In this document: positions 1-6,654 of the stretch, in pieces
Position numbering within the stretch: the first letter of the stretch is position 1
Layout: every line of letters starts with the position of its first letter
Assembly (NCBI GenBank): GCA_030835185.1
Contig: JAUQWL010000112.1
Span: forward strand, 1 to 20,284
Reading direction: 5' to 3'
Origin: Solirubrobacterales bacterium
GTDB taxonomy: Bacteria > Actinomycetota > Thermoleophilia > Solirubrobacterales > 70-9
Length of the DNA: 20,284 nt
Position numbers and translations under genes: made by a program
The notes under the pieces: model-generated
The model's input: the letters and a program-made list of their open reading frames with translations, nothing else
Database searches by the model: none
What the model was told of the DNA's origin: nothing

Positions 1-420
1 TCCCGGCTCGCCGTGCTGAACGCCAACTACCTCAAGCACAGGCTTTCGCGGGGCAGGGCCGGCAGGTACCTGCCGGTGGCCTACGATCGCCACTGCATGC
101 ACGAGTTCGTACTCTCCGGTGCCCCGATGAAGAAGCAGCTCGGCATCAAGACTCTCGACCTGGCCAAGCGACTGCTCGATTTCGGCTTTCACCCGCCGAC
201 CGTCTACTTCCCGCTGCTTGTCGACGAGGCCCTGATGATCGAGCCGGTTGAAACCGAGAGCCGGGAAGTACTCGACTCTTTCGCCGACGCGATCGAGCAG
301 ATTCTCGAGGAGGCGGAGGCCGATCCTTCGATCGCCGCTGAGGCCCCATACTCGACGCCGGTTCGCCGTCTCGATGAGGTCGGTGCCACCCGCCGGCCCG
401 TTATCCGCCAACCGGCGTAG
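1..420 (+). CDS. gcvPB: Glycine dehydrogenase (decarboxylating) subunit 2, C-terminal part
   Basis: This is the 3' end of the PLP-dependent P-protein of the glycine cleavage system, in the two-subunit form. The frame is open from the first base, so the start and the PLP-lysine region lie outside the window; 139 residues are visible. Recognisable family segments are NANYL near the start, GFHPPTVYFPL in the middle, then ALMIEPVETES, and a tail containing TPVRRLDEVGATRRPVIR, which I recognise as typical of GcvPB C-termini. P-protein decarboxylates glycine and passes the aminomethyl group to lipoyl-GcvH in the cytoplasm. The next gene begins 113 nt later with its own ribosome binding site and possible promoter, so this is probably the last gene of a gcv operon lying to the left. 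Family identity is confident; nothing can be said about the missing N-terminal half. Confidence 0.92.
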   Translation, partial: SRLAVLNANYLKHRLSRGRAGRYLPVAYDRHCMHEFVLSGAPMKKQLGIKTLDLAKRLLDFGFHPPTVYFPLLVDEALMIEPVETESREVLDSFADAIEQILEEAEADPSIAAEAPYSTPVRRLDEVGATRRPVIRQPA

Positions 421-442
421 CGTCCGCCGCGCGGTGGCTCGG

Positions 443-448
443 TAGATT
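443..448 (+). promoter_or_regulatory. Candidate -10 box (TAGATT) for the acyl-CoA dehydrogenase-trpS unit
   Basis: TAGATT fits the actinobacterial TANNNT -10 pattern and sits in the 113-nt gap after gcvPB. Transcription from it would give a leader of about 80 nt before the ATG at 534. I see no convincing -35 element, so this is only a candidate. Confidence 0.28.
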
Positions 449-522
449 GACCTGTCGTCACCCCGGTCCGACGCCGTCCCGCCTGGCCGGCCGGCACCTT
501 TCCTCTCAAGTCCAGATCGTCC

Positions 523-528
523 AAGGAG
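523..528 (+). promoter_or_regulatory. Shine-Dalgarno site AAGGAG for the acyl-CoA dehydrogenase
   Basis: AAGGAG ends 5 nt before the ATG at 534. It fixes the start there, although the same frame is open with a possible start codon further upstream near 447. Confidence 0.75.
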
Positions 529-533
529 TTCCC

Positions 534-1697
534 ATGAGCAACACCTCTGAATCCGCTTCGCAGTACGGTCTCACCCGCGAGCAGCTCGACTTCCTCGAAG
601 TAATCCGTCAGATGTCGGTGGAGAAAGTCGCTCCGCGCGCGGCTGAAATCGACGAGTCGGGCGAGTTTCCCGAGGACATCCGGGAGCTCTTCGCCGGGCA
701 TGACCTCTTCGGCCTTCCTTTCGAGGAACGGTACGGAGGGACCGGCACCGGTGAGCTGATGCTCTGTGCCGCGATCGAGGAGGTTTCGAAGTTCTGCGCC
801 TCGTCGGCTCTGATGATCGCGGCCCAGGACCTCTCTTCGCTGCCGATCCGGCTGTTCGGCTCGGACGACCTCAAGGACCGCTGGCTGCCGAAGATGGCCA
901 GCGGCGAGATCCTCGGCGCTTTCGCGCTGTCGGAACCGGATGCCGGCTCCGATCCGGGCGCGATGCGGACCCGCGCCACGAAGACCGACGGCGGTTGGCT
1001 GCTGAACGGGGCCAAGAACTGGATCACCAACTCCGGCGTGGCCGGCATGTACGTCACCTTCGCCGTCACCGATCCCGACGTCAAGTTCTCCCGCGGCATC
1101 ACTGCCTTCGTCGTAAAAGCCGACGCTGAGGGCTTTCGCATCGACACCCTGGAGCACAAGATGGGCATGAAGGGCTCGCCGACCGGCCAGCCGGTCTACG
1201 AGGACGTCTTCGTCCCGGACGAAGACGTGATCGGCGAGCCCGGCAAAGGCTTCGCTGTGGCGATGGGCACCCTCGACCGCTCGCGGCTCGGTATCGCCGC
1301 CCAGGCGGTCGGTATCGCGCAGGGAGCGACAGATTTTGCCGCCGACTACGCGAGGGACCGCATCGCATTCGGCAAGCCGATCAACCAGCTGCAGGGCATC
1401 CAGTTCAAGCTGGCGGACATGGAAACGAAGACGGCCGCGGCCCGGGAACTGCTGTACCGCGCGGCCTCGATGTCGGAGGGAGACGAACCCGGCCTCGGCA
1501 AGTACTCGGCGATGGCCAAGCTGTTCGCATCTGACACCGCAATGGAAGTCACTGTCGAAGCGGTTCAGGTGCTCGGTGGCTACGGATACGTCAAGGAGTA
1601 CCCGGTCGAGCGCATGATGCGAGACGCCAAGCTGACTCAGATCTACGAAGGCACCAACGAGATCCAGCGGGTCGTGATCGCCAGGACGCTTCAGTGA
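534..1697 (+). CDS. Acyl-CoA dehydrogenase (short/medium-chain type)
   Basis: The 387-residue protein is a flavoprotein that introduces the alpha-beta double bond into acyl-CoA thioesters during fatty-acid or branched-chain amino-acid breakdown and passes electrons to ETF. It has the full three-part architecture: an alpha-helical N-terminal domain, a middle beta domain with FALSEPDAGSD, GAKNWITN and KMGMKGSPT, and a C-terminal helical domain with RIAFGKPI, QVLGGYGYVKEYPVERMMRD and IYEGTNEIQ. Glu372 in YEGTNEIQ aligns with the catalytic base of medium-chain acyl-CoA dehydrogenase (Glu376). Length is normal for the family. The ATG at 534 is chosen for the AAGGAG 5 nt upstream and a normal N-terminus. 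Its stop overlaps the trpS start, so the two are probably translationally coupled despite unrelated functions. Substrate chain length cannot be read from the sequence. Confidence 0.93.
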   Translation: MSNTSESASQYGLTREQLDFLEVIRQMSVEKVAPRAAEIDESGEFPEDIRELFAGHDLFGLPFEERYGGTGTGELMLCAAIEEVSKFCASSALMIAAQDLSSLPIRLFGSDDLKDRWLPKMASGEILGAFALSEPDAGSDPGAMRTRATKTDGGWLLNGAKNWITNSGVAGMYVTFAVTDPDVKFSRGITAFVVKADAEGFRIDTLEHKMGMKGSPTGQPVYEDVFVPDEDVIGEPGKGFAVAMGTLDRSRLGIAAQAVGIAQGATDFAADYARDRIAFGKPINQLQGIQFKLADMETKTAAARELLYRAASMSEGDEPGLGKYSAMAKLFASDTAMEVTVEAVQVLGGYGYVKEYPVERMMRDAKLTQIYEGTNEIQRVVIARTLQ

Positions 1698-2689
1698 GGA
1701 TCTTCTCCGGAATCCAGCCCACCGGGCGAAAGCACCTCGGCAACTACATCGGTGCGATCCGCCAGTACGTCGAAGGTCAGGATCGCGGGGATCCGGCGGT
1801 CTACTGCATCGTCGACCTCCATGCGATCACGGTCAACTACGACCCGAAGGAGCTGCGCGAGCGGCTCTACGACACCACCGCGATCCTGCTCGCCGCCGGC
1901 CTCGATCCGGGTCGCTGCATCCTGTTCCGCCAGTCCGACGTGCACGAGCACAGCGAACTCGCCTGGCTGCTCGGCGCGGTCTGCGCCCACGGTGACCTCA
2001 ACCGCATGCATCAGTTCAAGGACAAGTCGGCCTCCCAGCGCGAGCTGGTCTCGGCCGGCCTCTTCTCCTATCCGGTCCTCCAGGCTGCCGACGTACTCGC
2101 CTACCGGGCCGACGAGGTGCCGGTCGGCGAAGACCAGCGCCAGCACATCGAGTTGATGAGGGAGATCGCCCGCCGCTTCAACGAGCGCTTCGGGGACACC
2201 CTGACCGTGCCCGAGCACCGCATCCCCGAGATCGGCGCCAAAGTGATGGACCTCCAGGAACCGGAGCGCAAGATGTCGACGACGGTCGGCGCCGACAGTG
2301 GCCGGGTCTACGTACTCGACGAAGAGAAGGCGATCCGCAAGAAGTTCGGTTCCGCCGTGACCGACTCCGGGCGGGAGATCCGCCGCGGCGGGGACAAGGC
2401 CGGCGTCACCAACCTGATCGGCATCTATTCGGTCGCGCGCGGCATCTCCGAAGACCAGGTCGAGGCGGAGTTCGAAGGCAAGGGCTATGGCGACTTCAAG
2501 AAGGCCGTCGCCGACGCGGTGGTCGAGTTCCTCTCTCCGGTCCGCGAGGCTTACCCGGAAATCCGCGCCGACGAAGCCGGGCTCGAGGAGATTCTCGGAG
2601 AGGGAGCCGAACGGGCCCGGACCATCGCTTCGGCGACGCTGGCTGACGTACGCGCTGCCATGGGTGTCGGGGTCCCGCCCGGCAACTGA
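1694..2689 (+). CDS. trpS: Tryptophanyl-tRNA synthetase
   Basis: This class I aminoacyl-tRNA synthetase charges tRNA-Trp in the cytoplasm; 331 residues is the usual length. The N-terminal FSGIQPTGRKHLGNYIGAI carries the HIGH-equivalent KHLGN (residues 13-17), followed by TrpRS family sequence such as YCIVDLHA, MHQFKDK and YPVLQAADVLAY with VGEDQRQHIEL. The second signature is KMSTT (residues 193-197) rather than KMSKS: the first lysine is kept and the second replaced by threonine. I believe this variant occurs in other actinobacterial TrpRS proteins but have not checked. The GTG start at 1694 overlaps the preceding stop codon (GTGA), implying coupled translation. No tRNA or aromatic-pathway gene is directly adjacent. 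Confidence 0.96.
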   Translation: MRIFSGIQPTGRKHLGNYIGAIRQYVEGQDRGDPAVYCIVDLHAITVNYDPKELRERLYDTTAILLAAGLDPGRCILFRQSDVHEHSELAWLLGAVCAHGDLNRMHQFKDKSASQRELVSAGLFSYPVLQAADVLAYRADEVPVGEDQRQHIELMREIARRFNERFGDTLTVPEHRIPEIGAKVMDLQEPERKMSTTVGADSGRVYVLDEEKAIRKKFGSAVTDSGREIRRGGDKAGVTNLIGIYSVARGISEDQVEAEFEGKGYGDFKKAVADAVVEFLSPVREAYPEIRADEAGLEEILGEGAERARTIASATLADVRAAMGVGVPPGN

Positions 2690-2698
2690 TCGCAAGGC

Positions 2699-2713
2699 GA
2701 CCGGGTCCCGGTC
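2699..2713. repeat. Perfect 15-bp palindrome (7-bp arms, central T) between trpS and scpA
   Basis: GACCGGGTCCCGGTC reads the same on both strands apart from the central base. It ends exactly where the candidate scpA -10 box begins and starts 10 nt after the trpS stop. As DNA it is a possible operator in the promoter spacer; as RNA it can form a 6-bp hairpin with a 3-nt loop, so it could instead be a weak trpS terminator. There is no T-run after it. Confidence 0.6.
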
Positions 2714-2719
2714 TAGGCT
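2714..2719 (+). promoter_or_regulatory. Candidate -10 box (TAGGCT), leaderless geometry, for scpA
   Basis: TAGGCT matches TANNNT and lies exactly 6 nt before the GTG at 2726. In Actinobacteria this spacing is typical of leaderless mRNAs, where transcription begins at the start codon. There is no Shine-Dalgarno sequence before scpA, which fits. The identical hexamer with identical spacing precedes the gene at 4194. Confidence 0.5.
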
Positions 2720-2725
2720 GTGGGC

Positions 2726-3526
2726 GTGGCTTCCCGGCTTGATCTGGACCTCGATCTGGACCTCGACGTCTTCGTCGGGCCCTTCGACCTGCTTCTGACC
2801 ATCGTCCTGCGGGAGGAGGTCAGCCTGCTCGAGGTCGAGCTCGGCGAGGTGGTGGCCGCCTACGTGACGCGGCTGGAGGAACAGGGCGAGATCGAGCTCG
2901 AGGTGGCGACCGAGTTCCTGGTGCTCGTCGCCGCGCTCCTGGAGCTGAAGTCACGGCTGATGCTGCCGGGCGTAGAGGAGGATCTCTCCGAGATGGAACC
3001 GGCCGAGGCGGTCGAGGAGCTGGTCAGCCGGATGCTCGAGTACCGGCGCTACCGCGACGCAGGCCGTGAACTCGCCGCTCACTTCGAAAGCCAGCGTGGA
3101 TACATGTACCGTTCGGCACCGCTGCCGGCCGGCTTTCGGCGCCTGGCCGTGGAGGTCGCCGAGCAGGTCTACGAACCCGACCAGCTCGCCGCCGCGCTCG
3201 GCGACCTGCTCCAGCCGCCGGAGAGACCCGACGTTTCCCACATCAAGACCACGGTGTCACTGCGGCGCCGGATGTCGATCCTGCGCTCGGCCCTGACGAA
3301 ACTTGCCCGTTTCGACTTTGACGACCAGTTCGGCGAGGAAGACCGCCTGACTCAGGCGGTGACGATCTTCGCCCTGCTCGAGCTCTACAGCGCCGGCGAA
3401 GCCGTCTGGGATCAGAAGGAGGACTGCGGTCCGATCACAGTCAGGCGCATGAGCAACGGAACCGGCACGACAATCGAAACCGGTGGCGATCCGCGCCGGG
3501 CTCCGACCGTCGCCAGGGCGGTCTAG
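2726..3526 (+). CDS. scpA: Segregation and condensation protein A
   Basis: ScpA is the kleisin subunit of the bacterial SMC condensin; it bridges the SMC heads and recruits ScpB for chromosome compaction and segregation. The N-terminal signature VFVGPFDLLLTIVLREEVSL corresponds to the conserved kleisin motif that binds the SMC neck; LLELKSRLMLP and the acidic EMEPAEAVEELVSRMLEYRRYRDA follow. The C-terminus (roughly residues 195-250, with EEDRLTQAVTIFALLELY) is the winged helix that binds the SMC cap. Length is 266 residues from GTG 2726; GTG 2720 would add two. I prefer 2726 because the TAGGCT box sits 6 nt upstream and no Shine-Dalgarno exists for either. Just before the conserved domain is an unusual Leu-Asp alternation encoded by a 12-bp tandem repeat. 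scpB follows after 5 nt. Confidence 0.93.
   Translation: MASRLDLDLDLDLDVFVGPFDLLLTIVLREEVSLLEVELGEVVAAYVTRLEEQGEIELEVATEFLVLVAALLELKSRLMLPGVEEDLSEMEPAEAVEELVSRMLEYRRYRDAGRELAAHFESQRGYMYRSAPLPAGFRRLAVEVAEQVYEPDQLAAALGDLLQPPERPDVSHIKTTVSLRRRMSILRSALTKLARFDFDDQFGEEDRLTQAVTIFALLELYSAGEAVWDQKEDCGPITVRRMSNGTGTTIETGGDPRRAPTVARAV
2741..2764 (+). repeat. 12-bp tandem repeat inside scpA (two perfect copies)
   Basis: The unit GATCTGGACCTC occurs twice in a row and is flanked by related triplets, so the protein begins with about ten alternating Leu and Asp residues. The unit is a multiple of three, so copy-number change by slippage would lengthen or shorten the acidic lead-in without a frameshift. Confidence 0.85.
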
Positions 3527-3531
3527 GAACG

Positions 3532-4146
3532 GTGGCACCGGAAGCCGGCGCAACAGAGTCTGCCGAGTCGGATCTCGCGGCCACGGTGCGCGAGGTCGAA
3601 GCCCTGCTTTTCCTTTCCACGCAACCGGTTTCGGAGATCGATCTGGCCGAGGCCTGCCAGGTGGACGTCGGCCGGATCGCCGACGCGGTCGGACGCCTCG
3701 AAAGTGACCTCGTACCCGGCAGGCGTGGAATCCGGCTGCGCCGGGTTGCCGGAGGTCTGACGCTCGCCACCGATCCGGCGACCGAAGCTGCTGCCCGGCG
3801 CCTTCTGGCCAAGCCACGGACCCCGCCACTCACCCAGGCCCAGGCGGAGACCCTGGCGATCGTCGCCTACCTTCAGCCCGTCTCCCGACCCGAGATCGCC
3901 CGCATTCGGGGAGTCTCTTCGGAATCGGCCGTCTCCAGCCTCAGCGAGCGCGGCCTGATCGAAGAGTCCGGCCGCTCCCGTTTCGGCGCGACGATCTATC
4001 GCACGTCGCCGCTCTTCGAGAAGGTCTTCGGCCTCGACGGCCTCGACGCCCTGCCCGATCCGACCCGCTTCGATCCAACTCCGGAGGACGAACGGGACCT
4101 CCGTGAACGACTGCTCGCCGCCGGCGAACAGCGCACCGAACCCTAG
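3532..4146 (+). CDS. scpB: Segregation and condensation protein B
   Basis: ScpB dimerises on ScpA and completes the SMC-ScpAB condensin. The 204-residue protein shows the expected two winged-helix domains: an N-terminal one (VREVEALLFLSTQPVSEIDLA, about residues 18-90) and a second one opening with LTQAQAETLAIVAYLQPVSRPEI, then RGVSSESAVSSLSERGLIEE and a terminal FEKVFGLDGLDALPD. In many ScpB proteins the corresponding recognition segment reads RGVxSxxxxxxLxxRGLI, which matches. The GTG start at 3532 follows the scpA stop by 5 nt. AGGAA lies just upstream but too close to be an ideal ribosome site, so coupling to scpA is likely. The two-gene order is the standard one. Confidence 0.92.
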   Translation: MAPEAGATESAESDLAATVREVEALLFLSTQPVSEIDLAEACQVDVGRIADAVGRLESDLVPGRRGIRLRRVAGGLTLATDPATEAAARRLLAKPRTPPLTQAQAETLAIVAYLQPVSRPEIARIRGVSSESAVSSLSERGLIEESGRSRFGATIYRTSPLFEKVFGLDGLDALPDPTRFDPTPEDERDLRERLLAAGEQRTEP

Positions 4147-4181
4147 ACGCAGTGGTCGTGAGCGCAGCCGGGTCTACACCG

Positions 4182-4187
4182 TAGGCT
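4182..4187 (+). promoter_or_regulatory. Candidate -10 box (TAGGCT), leaderless geometry, for the pseudouridine synthase
   Basis: TAGGCT sits 6 nt before the ATG at 4194 in a 47-nt gap with no Shine-Dalgarno site. This repeats the arrangement at scpA and suggests an independent, leaderless transcript starting at the ATG. Confidence 0.52.
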
Positions 4188-4193
4188 GCACGG

Positions 4194-4892
4194 ATGCGGC
4201 TTGCCAAGTACCTGGCCCACTCGGGCGTCGCCTCGCGGCGCAAGGCTGAGACGATCATCGCGGCCGGCCGGGTCCGGATCGATGGCCAGGTCGTGACCGA
4301 TCCGGCGCGCGGGGTGGAGGTAGGCCAGGACATCCGGGTTGACGGTCATCCGGTGGTGCCGGAGGGCAGGGAGGTCTGGATGGTCAACAAGCCGATCGAC
4401 GTCATTTCGACTGCGGACGAACCCGGAAAGAGGATGGCGGTGGTCGACCTGGTCGAGAGTCCGGCCCGGCTCTATCCGGTGGGGCGGCTCGACGCCGACT
4501 CGACCGGCCTGATGCTGCTCAGTAACGACGGCGAACTGGCCAACCGTCTGACCCACCCCCGCTACGGGGTGAAAAAGACGTACCGGGTGAAGACCAGGAA
4601 CCGGATATCCGATGAGGACCTCGACCGTCTGGGTGGCGGTGTCAACCTCGACGACGGCAGGACTTCACCGGCCGGGATCCACCGTCTGGCCGCAGATGGC
4701 TTCGACATCACGATCGGTGAGGGGCGCAACCGCCAGGTCCGGCGGATGGTCGAGGCGGTCGGAAACCAGGTGACGGCCCTTCACCGGATCTCCTTCGGGT
4801 CGCTGCGTCTCGGTCGCCTCGGCAACGGAAAGGCGCGCCTGCTCGACGACGCCGAGGTGGCCCGGCTCTGGGAAGATGCAGCCGATGGCTGA
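4194..4892 (+). CDS. rluB: RsuA/RluB-family rRNA pseudouridine synthase
   Basis: The protein isomerises a uridine in ribosomal RNA to pseudouridine. It has an N-terminal S4 RNA-binding domain (residues 1 to about 50; MRLAKYLAHSGVASRRKAE, then RVRIDGQVV) and a catalytic domain with the family signature GRLDADSTGLMLLSNDGE, where Asp100 is the expected nucleophile. Further hallmarks are LTHPRYGVKKTYRVK and the C-terminal GRNRQVRRMVEAVG. At 232 residues it is a compact member. RluB (23S U2605) is the usual assignment next to scpB in Gram-positive genomes, but RsuA or RluE/F specificity cannot be excluded from sequence alone. The ATG at 4194 fits both the S4 domain start and the upstream TAGGCT box. 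Its 3' end overlaps aroH. Confidence 0.88.
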   Translation: MRLAKYLAHSGVASRRKAETIIAAGRVRIDGQVVTDPARGVEVGQDIRVDGHPVVPEGREVWMVNKPIDVISTADEPGKRMAVVDLVESPARLYPVGRLDADSTGLMLLSNDGELANRLTHPRYGVKKTYRVKTRNRISDEDLDRLGGGVNLDDGRTSPAGIHRLAADGFDITIGEGRNRQVRRMVEAVGNQVTALHRISFGSLRLGRLGNGKARLLDDAEVARLWEDAADG

Positions 4893-5262
4893 TCAGACGA
4901 AAGTTGTCGCGGTGAGGGGGGCCGTCCAGGCCGATGAAAACTCGTCCGGGGCGATCCTTACCGCCACCGGCAAACTGGTCCGTGAACTGATGGAGATGAA
5001 CGAGCTTTCTCCCGGGGGGATGATCAGCGCCATCTTCACCACCACACCCGATCTGGATGCCGAGTTTCCCGCTGTCGCCGCACGCGGCATCGGGCTCTCC
5101 GAGGTTCCCCTGATGTGCGCGCGGGAAATCCCGGTCCCCGGTGCGATGCCGAGGGTGATCCGGGTGATGGTCCACTGCAACCTGCCGGTCGATCGGCACG
5201 TCCGCCACGTCTACCTGGGCGAGACCCGCAGCCTCCGTGTCGACCTCAACGCAGCTCAGTAG
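4885..5262 (+). CDS. aroH: Monofunctional chorismate mutase, AroH (trimeric) type
   Basis: AroH converts chorismate to prephenate, the branch to Phe and Tyr. This is the pseudo-alpha/beta-barrel family of Bacillus subtilis, not the all-helical AroQ fold. From ATG 4885 (125 residues; the B. subtilis enzyme has 127) the visible active-site equivalents are Arg11 in VRGA, Phe61 and Arg67 in FPAVAAR, Cys78 and Glu81 in MCARE, Arg93 in RVIRV and Tyr110 in HVYLGE. The B. subtilis Lys60 position is Val here. An ATG at 4876 is also in frame, but GGGAAG at 4870-4875 abuts that codon and lies 9 nt before 4885, favouring the latter. It overlaps the upstream gene by 8 nt. The symbol follows B. subtilis usage; E. 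coli aroH is an unrelated DAHP synthase. Confidence 0.93.
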   Translation: MADQTKVVAVRGAVQADENSSGAILTATGKLVRELMEMNELSPGGMISAIFTTTPDLDAEFPAVAARGIGLSEVPLMCAREIPVPGAMPRVIRVMVHCNLPVDRHVRHVYLGETRSLRVDLNAAQ

Positions 5263-5282
5263 ACACAGGACCGGGCAGCCAG

Positions 5283-6395
5283 ATGAGCACGAAATTCAAC
5301 AGTCGGCTGGCCTCGATCCCCGGCTACACCCCTGGAGTCCCGAAGGGGCAGACCGCCCAGGACGTCGCCGGATCGGACCTGGCCCAGCTCGCATCGAACG
5401 AGTCGCCTCACCCGCCGCTGCCGCAGGTGGTACGGGCGATCAGCGAGGCCGCGGCTTCGATGAACCGTTACCCGGACCCGGACGCGACCCGGCTCAGGGG
5501 CCGCCTGGCTGAGGTCCACGAGGTCGATGCGGGGCGGATCGCCGTCTCGAACGGCTCCTGCGAGATCCTGCTGGCTGCCGGTGACGCGATTCTGGAACCC
5601 GGTTCAACCGTGCTCTACTCGTGGCCTGCCTTCTCCATCTATCCGAACCTGGCGGCGATGTCGGGGGCCGATGAGATCAGGGTGCCGCTGACCGGGGATG
5701 ACGTCCACAACCTTGACGCGATGCTCGAGGCGATCACGCCCGAAACGCGACTGGTCCTGGTCTGCAACCCGAACAACCCGACCGGTACCTACGTGCGAGC
5801 CGATGAGGTCGCCCGTTTCGTGGAACGGGTGCCGGACGATGTCACTGTGATCCTCGACGAGGCGTACATCGAGTTCCAGCAACTCGACGAGCCCGCCGCG
5901 TCGGTTCGCCTTCTCGGGATGCACGAAAACCTGGTCGTCCTCCGCACCTTCAGCAAGTCCCACTCGCTCGCCGGCCTCAGGGTCGGCTACTCGCTTTCTT
6001 CACCGGAGTTCCGTGCCGCGGTGGATGCAGTCCGCCAGCCTTTCAGTGTCAACGCTCTGGCCCAGGCGGCGGCCACCGAAGCACTTGCCCACGGCGATGA
6101 GATAGCGCTGGAGCTCGAGGCTTCGATCGCCGAGCGGGAACGGGTCGAAGCGGGCTTTGCCGGGATCGGCCTCGACACTGCCGAAACCGCCGCAAACTTC
6201 TCGTGGGTCTCGCTCGGCGAGCGCGGTCCGGAGATCGAGCAGGCGGTGGTCGCCGATCTCGCCGCCGCCGGGATAGTGGTCCGGCCCGGACGCCTGCTGG
6301 GCGGACCGGGAAAGCTGCGTATCTCCTACGGCACACGCGAGCAAAACGACCGGCTCCTGGACGCGCTTCGCGATTCGATGCGGCGCAATTCCTGA
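5283..6395 (+). CDS. hisC: HisC-family aminotransferase (histidinol-phosphate or aromatic amino acid)
   Basis: This is a fold-type I PLP enzyme of 370 residues. The N-terminus has PGYTPG and LASNESPHPP (substrate and phosphate contacts typical of HisC), then NRYPDPDATRLR, NGSCEILLAAGDAI, CNPNNPTGTY and LDEAYIEF. The PLP lysine is Lys225 in TFSKSHSLAGLRVGY, with Arg233 close by, and RISYGT holds the C-terminal carboxylate-binding arginine. Histidinol-phosphate aminotransferase is the default name, but the gene lies 20 nt after chorismate mutase and upstream of aroF-tyrA-aroA, so transamination of phenylpyruvate, hydroxyphenylpyruvate or prephenate is equally plausible. No other his gene is in the window. 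ATG 5283 is chosen because upstream in-frame codons overlap aroH; the ribosome site is weak. Confidence 0.88.
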   Translation: MSTKFNSRLASIPGYTPGVPKGQTAQDVAGSDLAQLASNESPHPPLPQVVRAISEAAASMNRYPDPDATRLRGRLAEVHEVDAGRIAVSNGSCEILLAAGDAILEPGSTVLYSWPAFSIYPNLAAMSGADEIRVPLTGDDVHNLDAMLEAITPETRLVLVCNPNNPTGTYVRADEVARFVERVPDDVTVILDEAYIEFQQLDEPAASVRLLGMHENLVVLRTFSKSHSLAGLRVGYSLSSPEFRAAVDAVRQPFSVNALAQAAATEALAHGDEIALELEASIAERERVEAGFAGIGLDTAETAANFSWVSLGERGPEIEQAVVADLAAAGIVVRPGRLLGGPGKLRISYGTREQNDRLLDALRDSMRRNS

Positions 6396-6468
6396 CGCCG
6401 GCGATGCCAACTGATACAAACCCCGGAGTGATTCAGTCGAAGCAGGAGACCCTTCGCACGGCCGCCGG

Positions 6469-6488
6469 CCGCGCCATCCCCGGCGCGG
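6469..6488 (+). terminator. Candidate hairpin terminator after hisC
   Basis: CCGCGCC and GGCGCGG form a perfect 7-bp stem around a 6-nt loop, about 75 nt after the hisC stop. It is followed by a pyrimidine-rich stretch, not a T-run, so termination here is possible but unproven. Confidence 0.35.
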
Positions 6489-6599
6489 ACGCCCTTCTCC
6501 CTGCCGCTTCCTGGTCATATCCGCGATTTACATAGGCGTCCGGTATCGCCGGCCTCGGGTCGGTGCCAATTCGTAACAAGCCGCCGGGCGCCGCTTCCC

Positions 6600-6644
6600 G
6601 GGACCCCTCCGTGGGTCCACCGCACGGTCCCAGAGGGTGTGCGG
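6600..6644 (+). repeat. Overlapping inverted repeats upstream of aroF
   Basis: GGACCC (6601-6606) can pair with GGGTCC (6613-6618). The overlapping GGGACC (6600-6605) can instead pair with GGTCCC (6626-6631). A further perfect stem joins CCGCAC (6620-6625) to GTGCGG (6639-6644). The first two pairings exclude each other. The block ends 4 nt before the likely aroF -10 box, so it may act as DNA (operator) more than as leader RNA. Confidence 0.5.
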
Positions 6645-6648
6645 AAAG

Positions 6649-6654
6649 TAGAGT
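6649..6654 (+). promoter_or_regulatory. Candidate -10 box (TAGAGT) for aroF-tyrA-aroA
   Basis: TAGAGT is close to the -10 sequences of many high-GC actinobacterial promoters. A start about 7 nt downstream would give an A-rich leader of about 25 nt carrying GAAAGG before the aroF ATG. No clear -35 element is present; that region is occupied by the inverted repeats. Confidence 0.4.

Noticed and set aside
486..495. GC palindrome GGCCGGCC region before the acyl-CoA dehydrogenase
   Set aside because: Short GC-only palindromes arise often by chance at this base composition, and nothing in its position singles it out.
5115..5282. Upstream in-frame extension of hisC
   Set aside because: It overlaps aroH coding sequence, adds no conserved residues, and the ATG at 5283 gives the normal HisC N-terminus.
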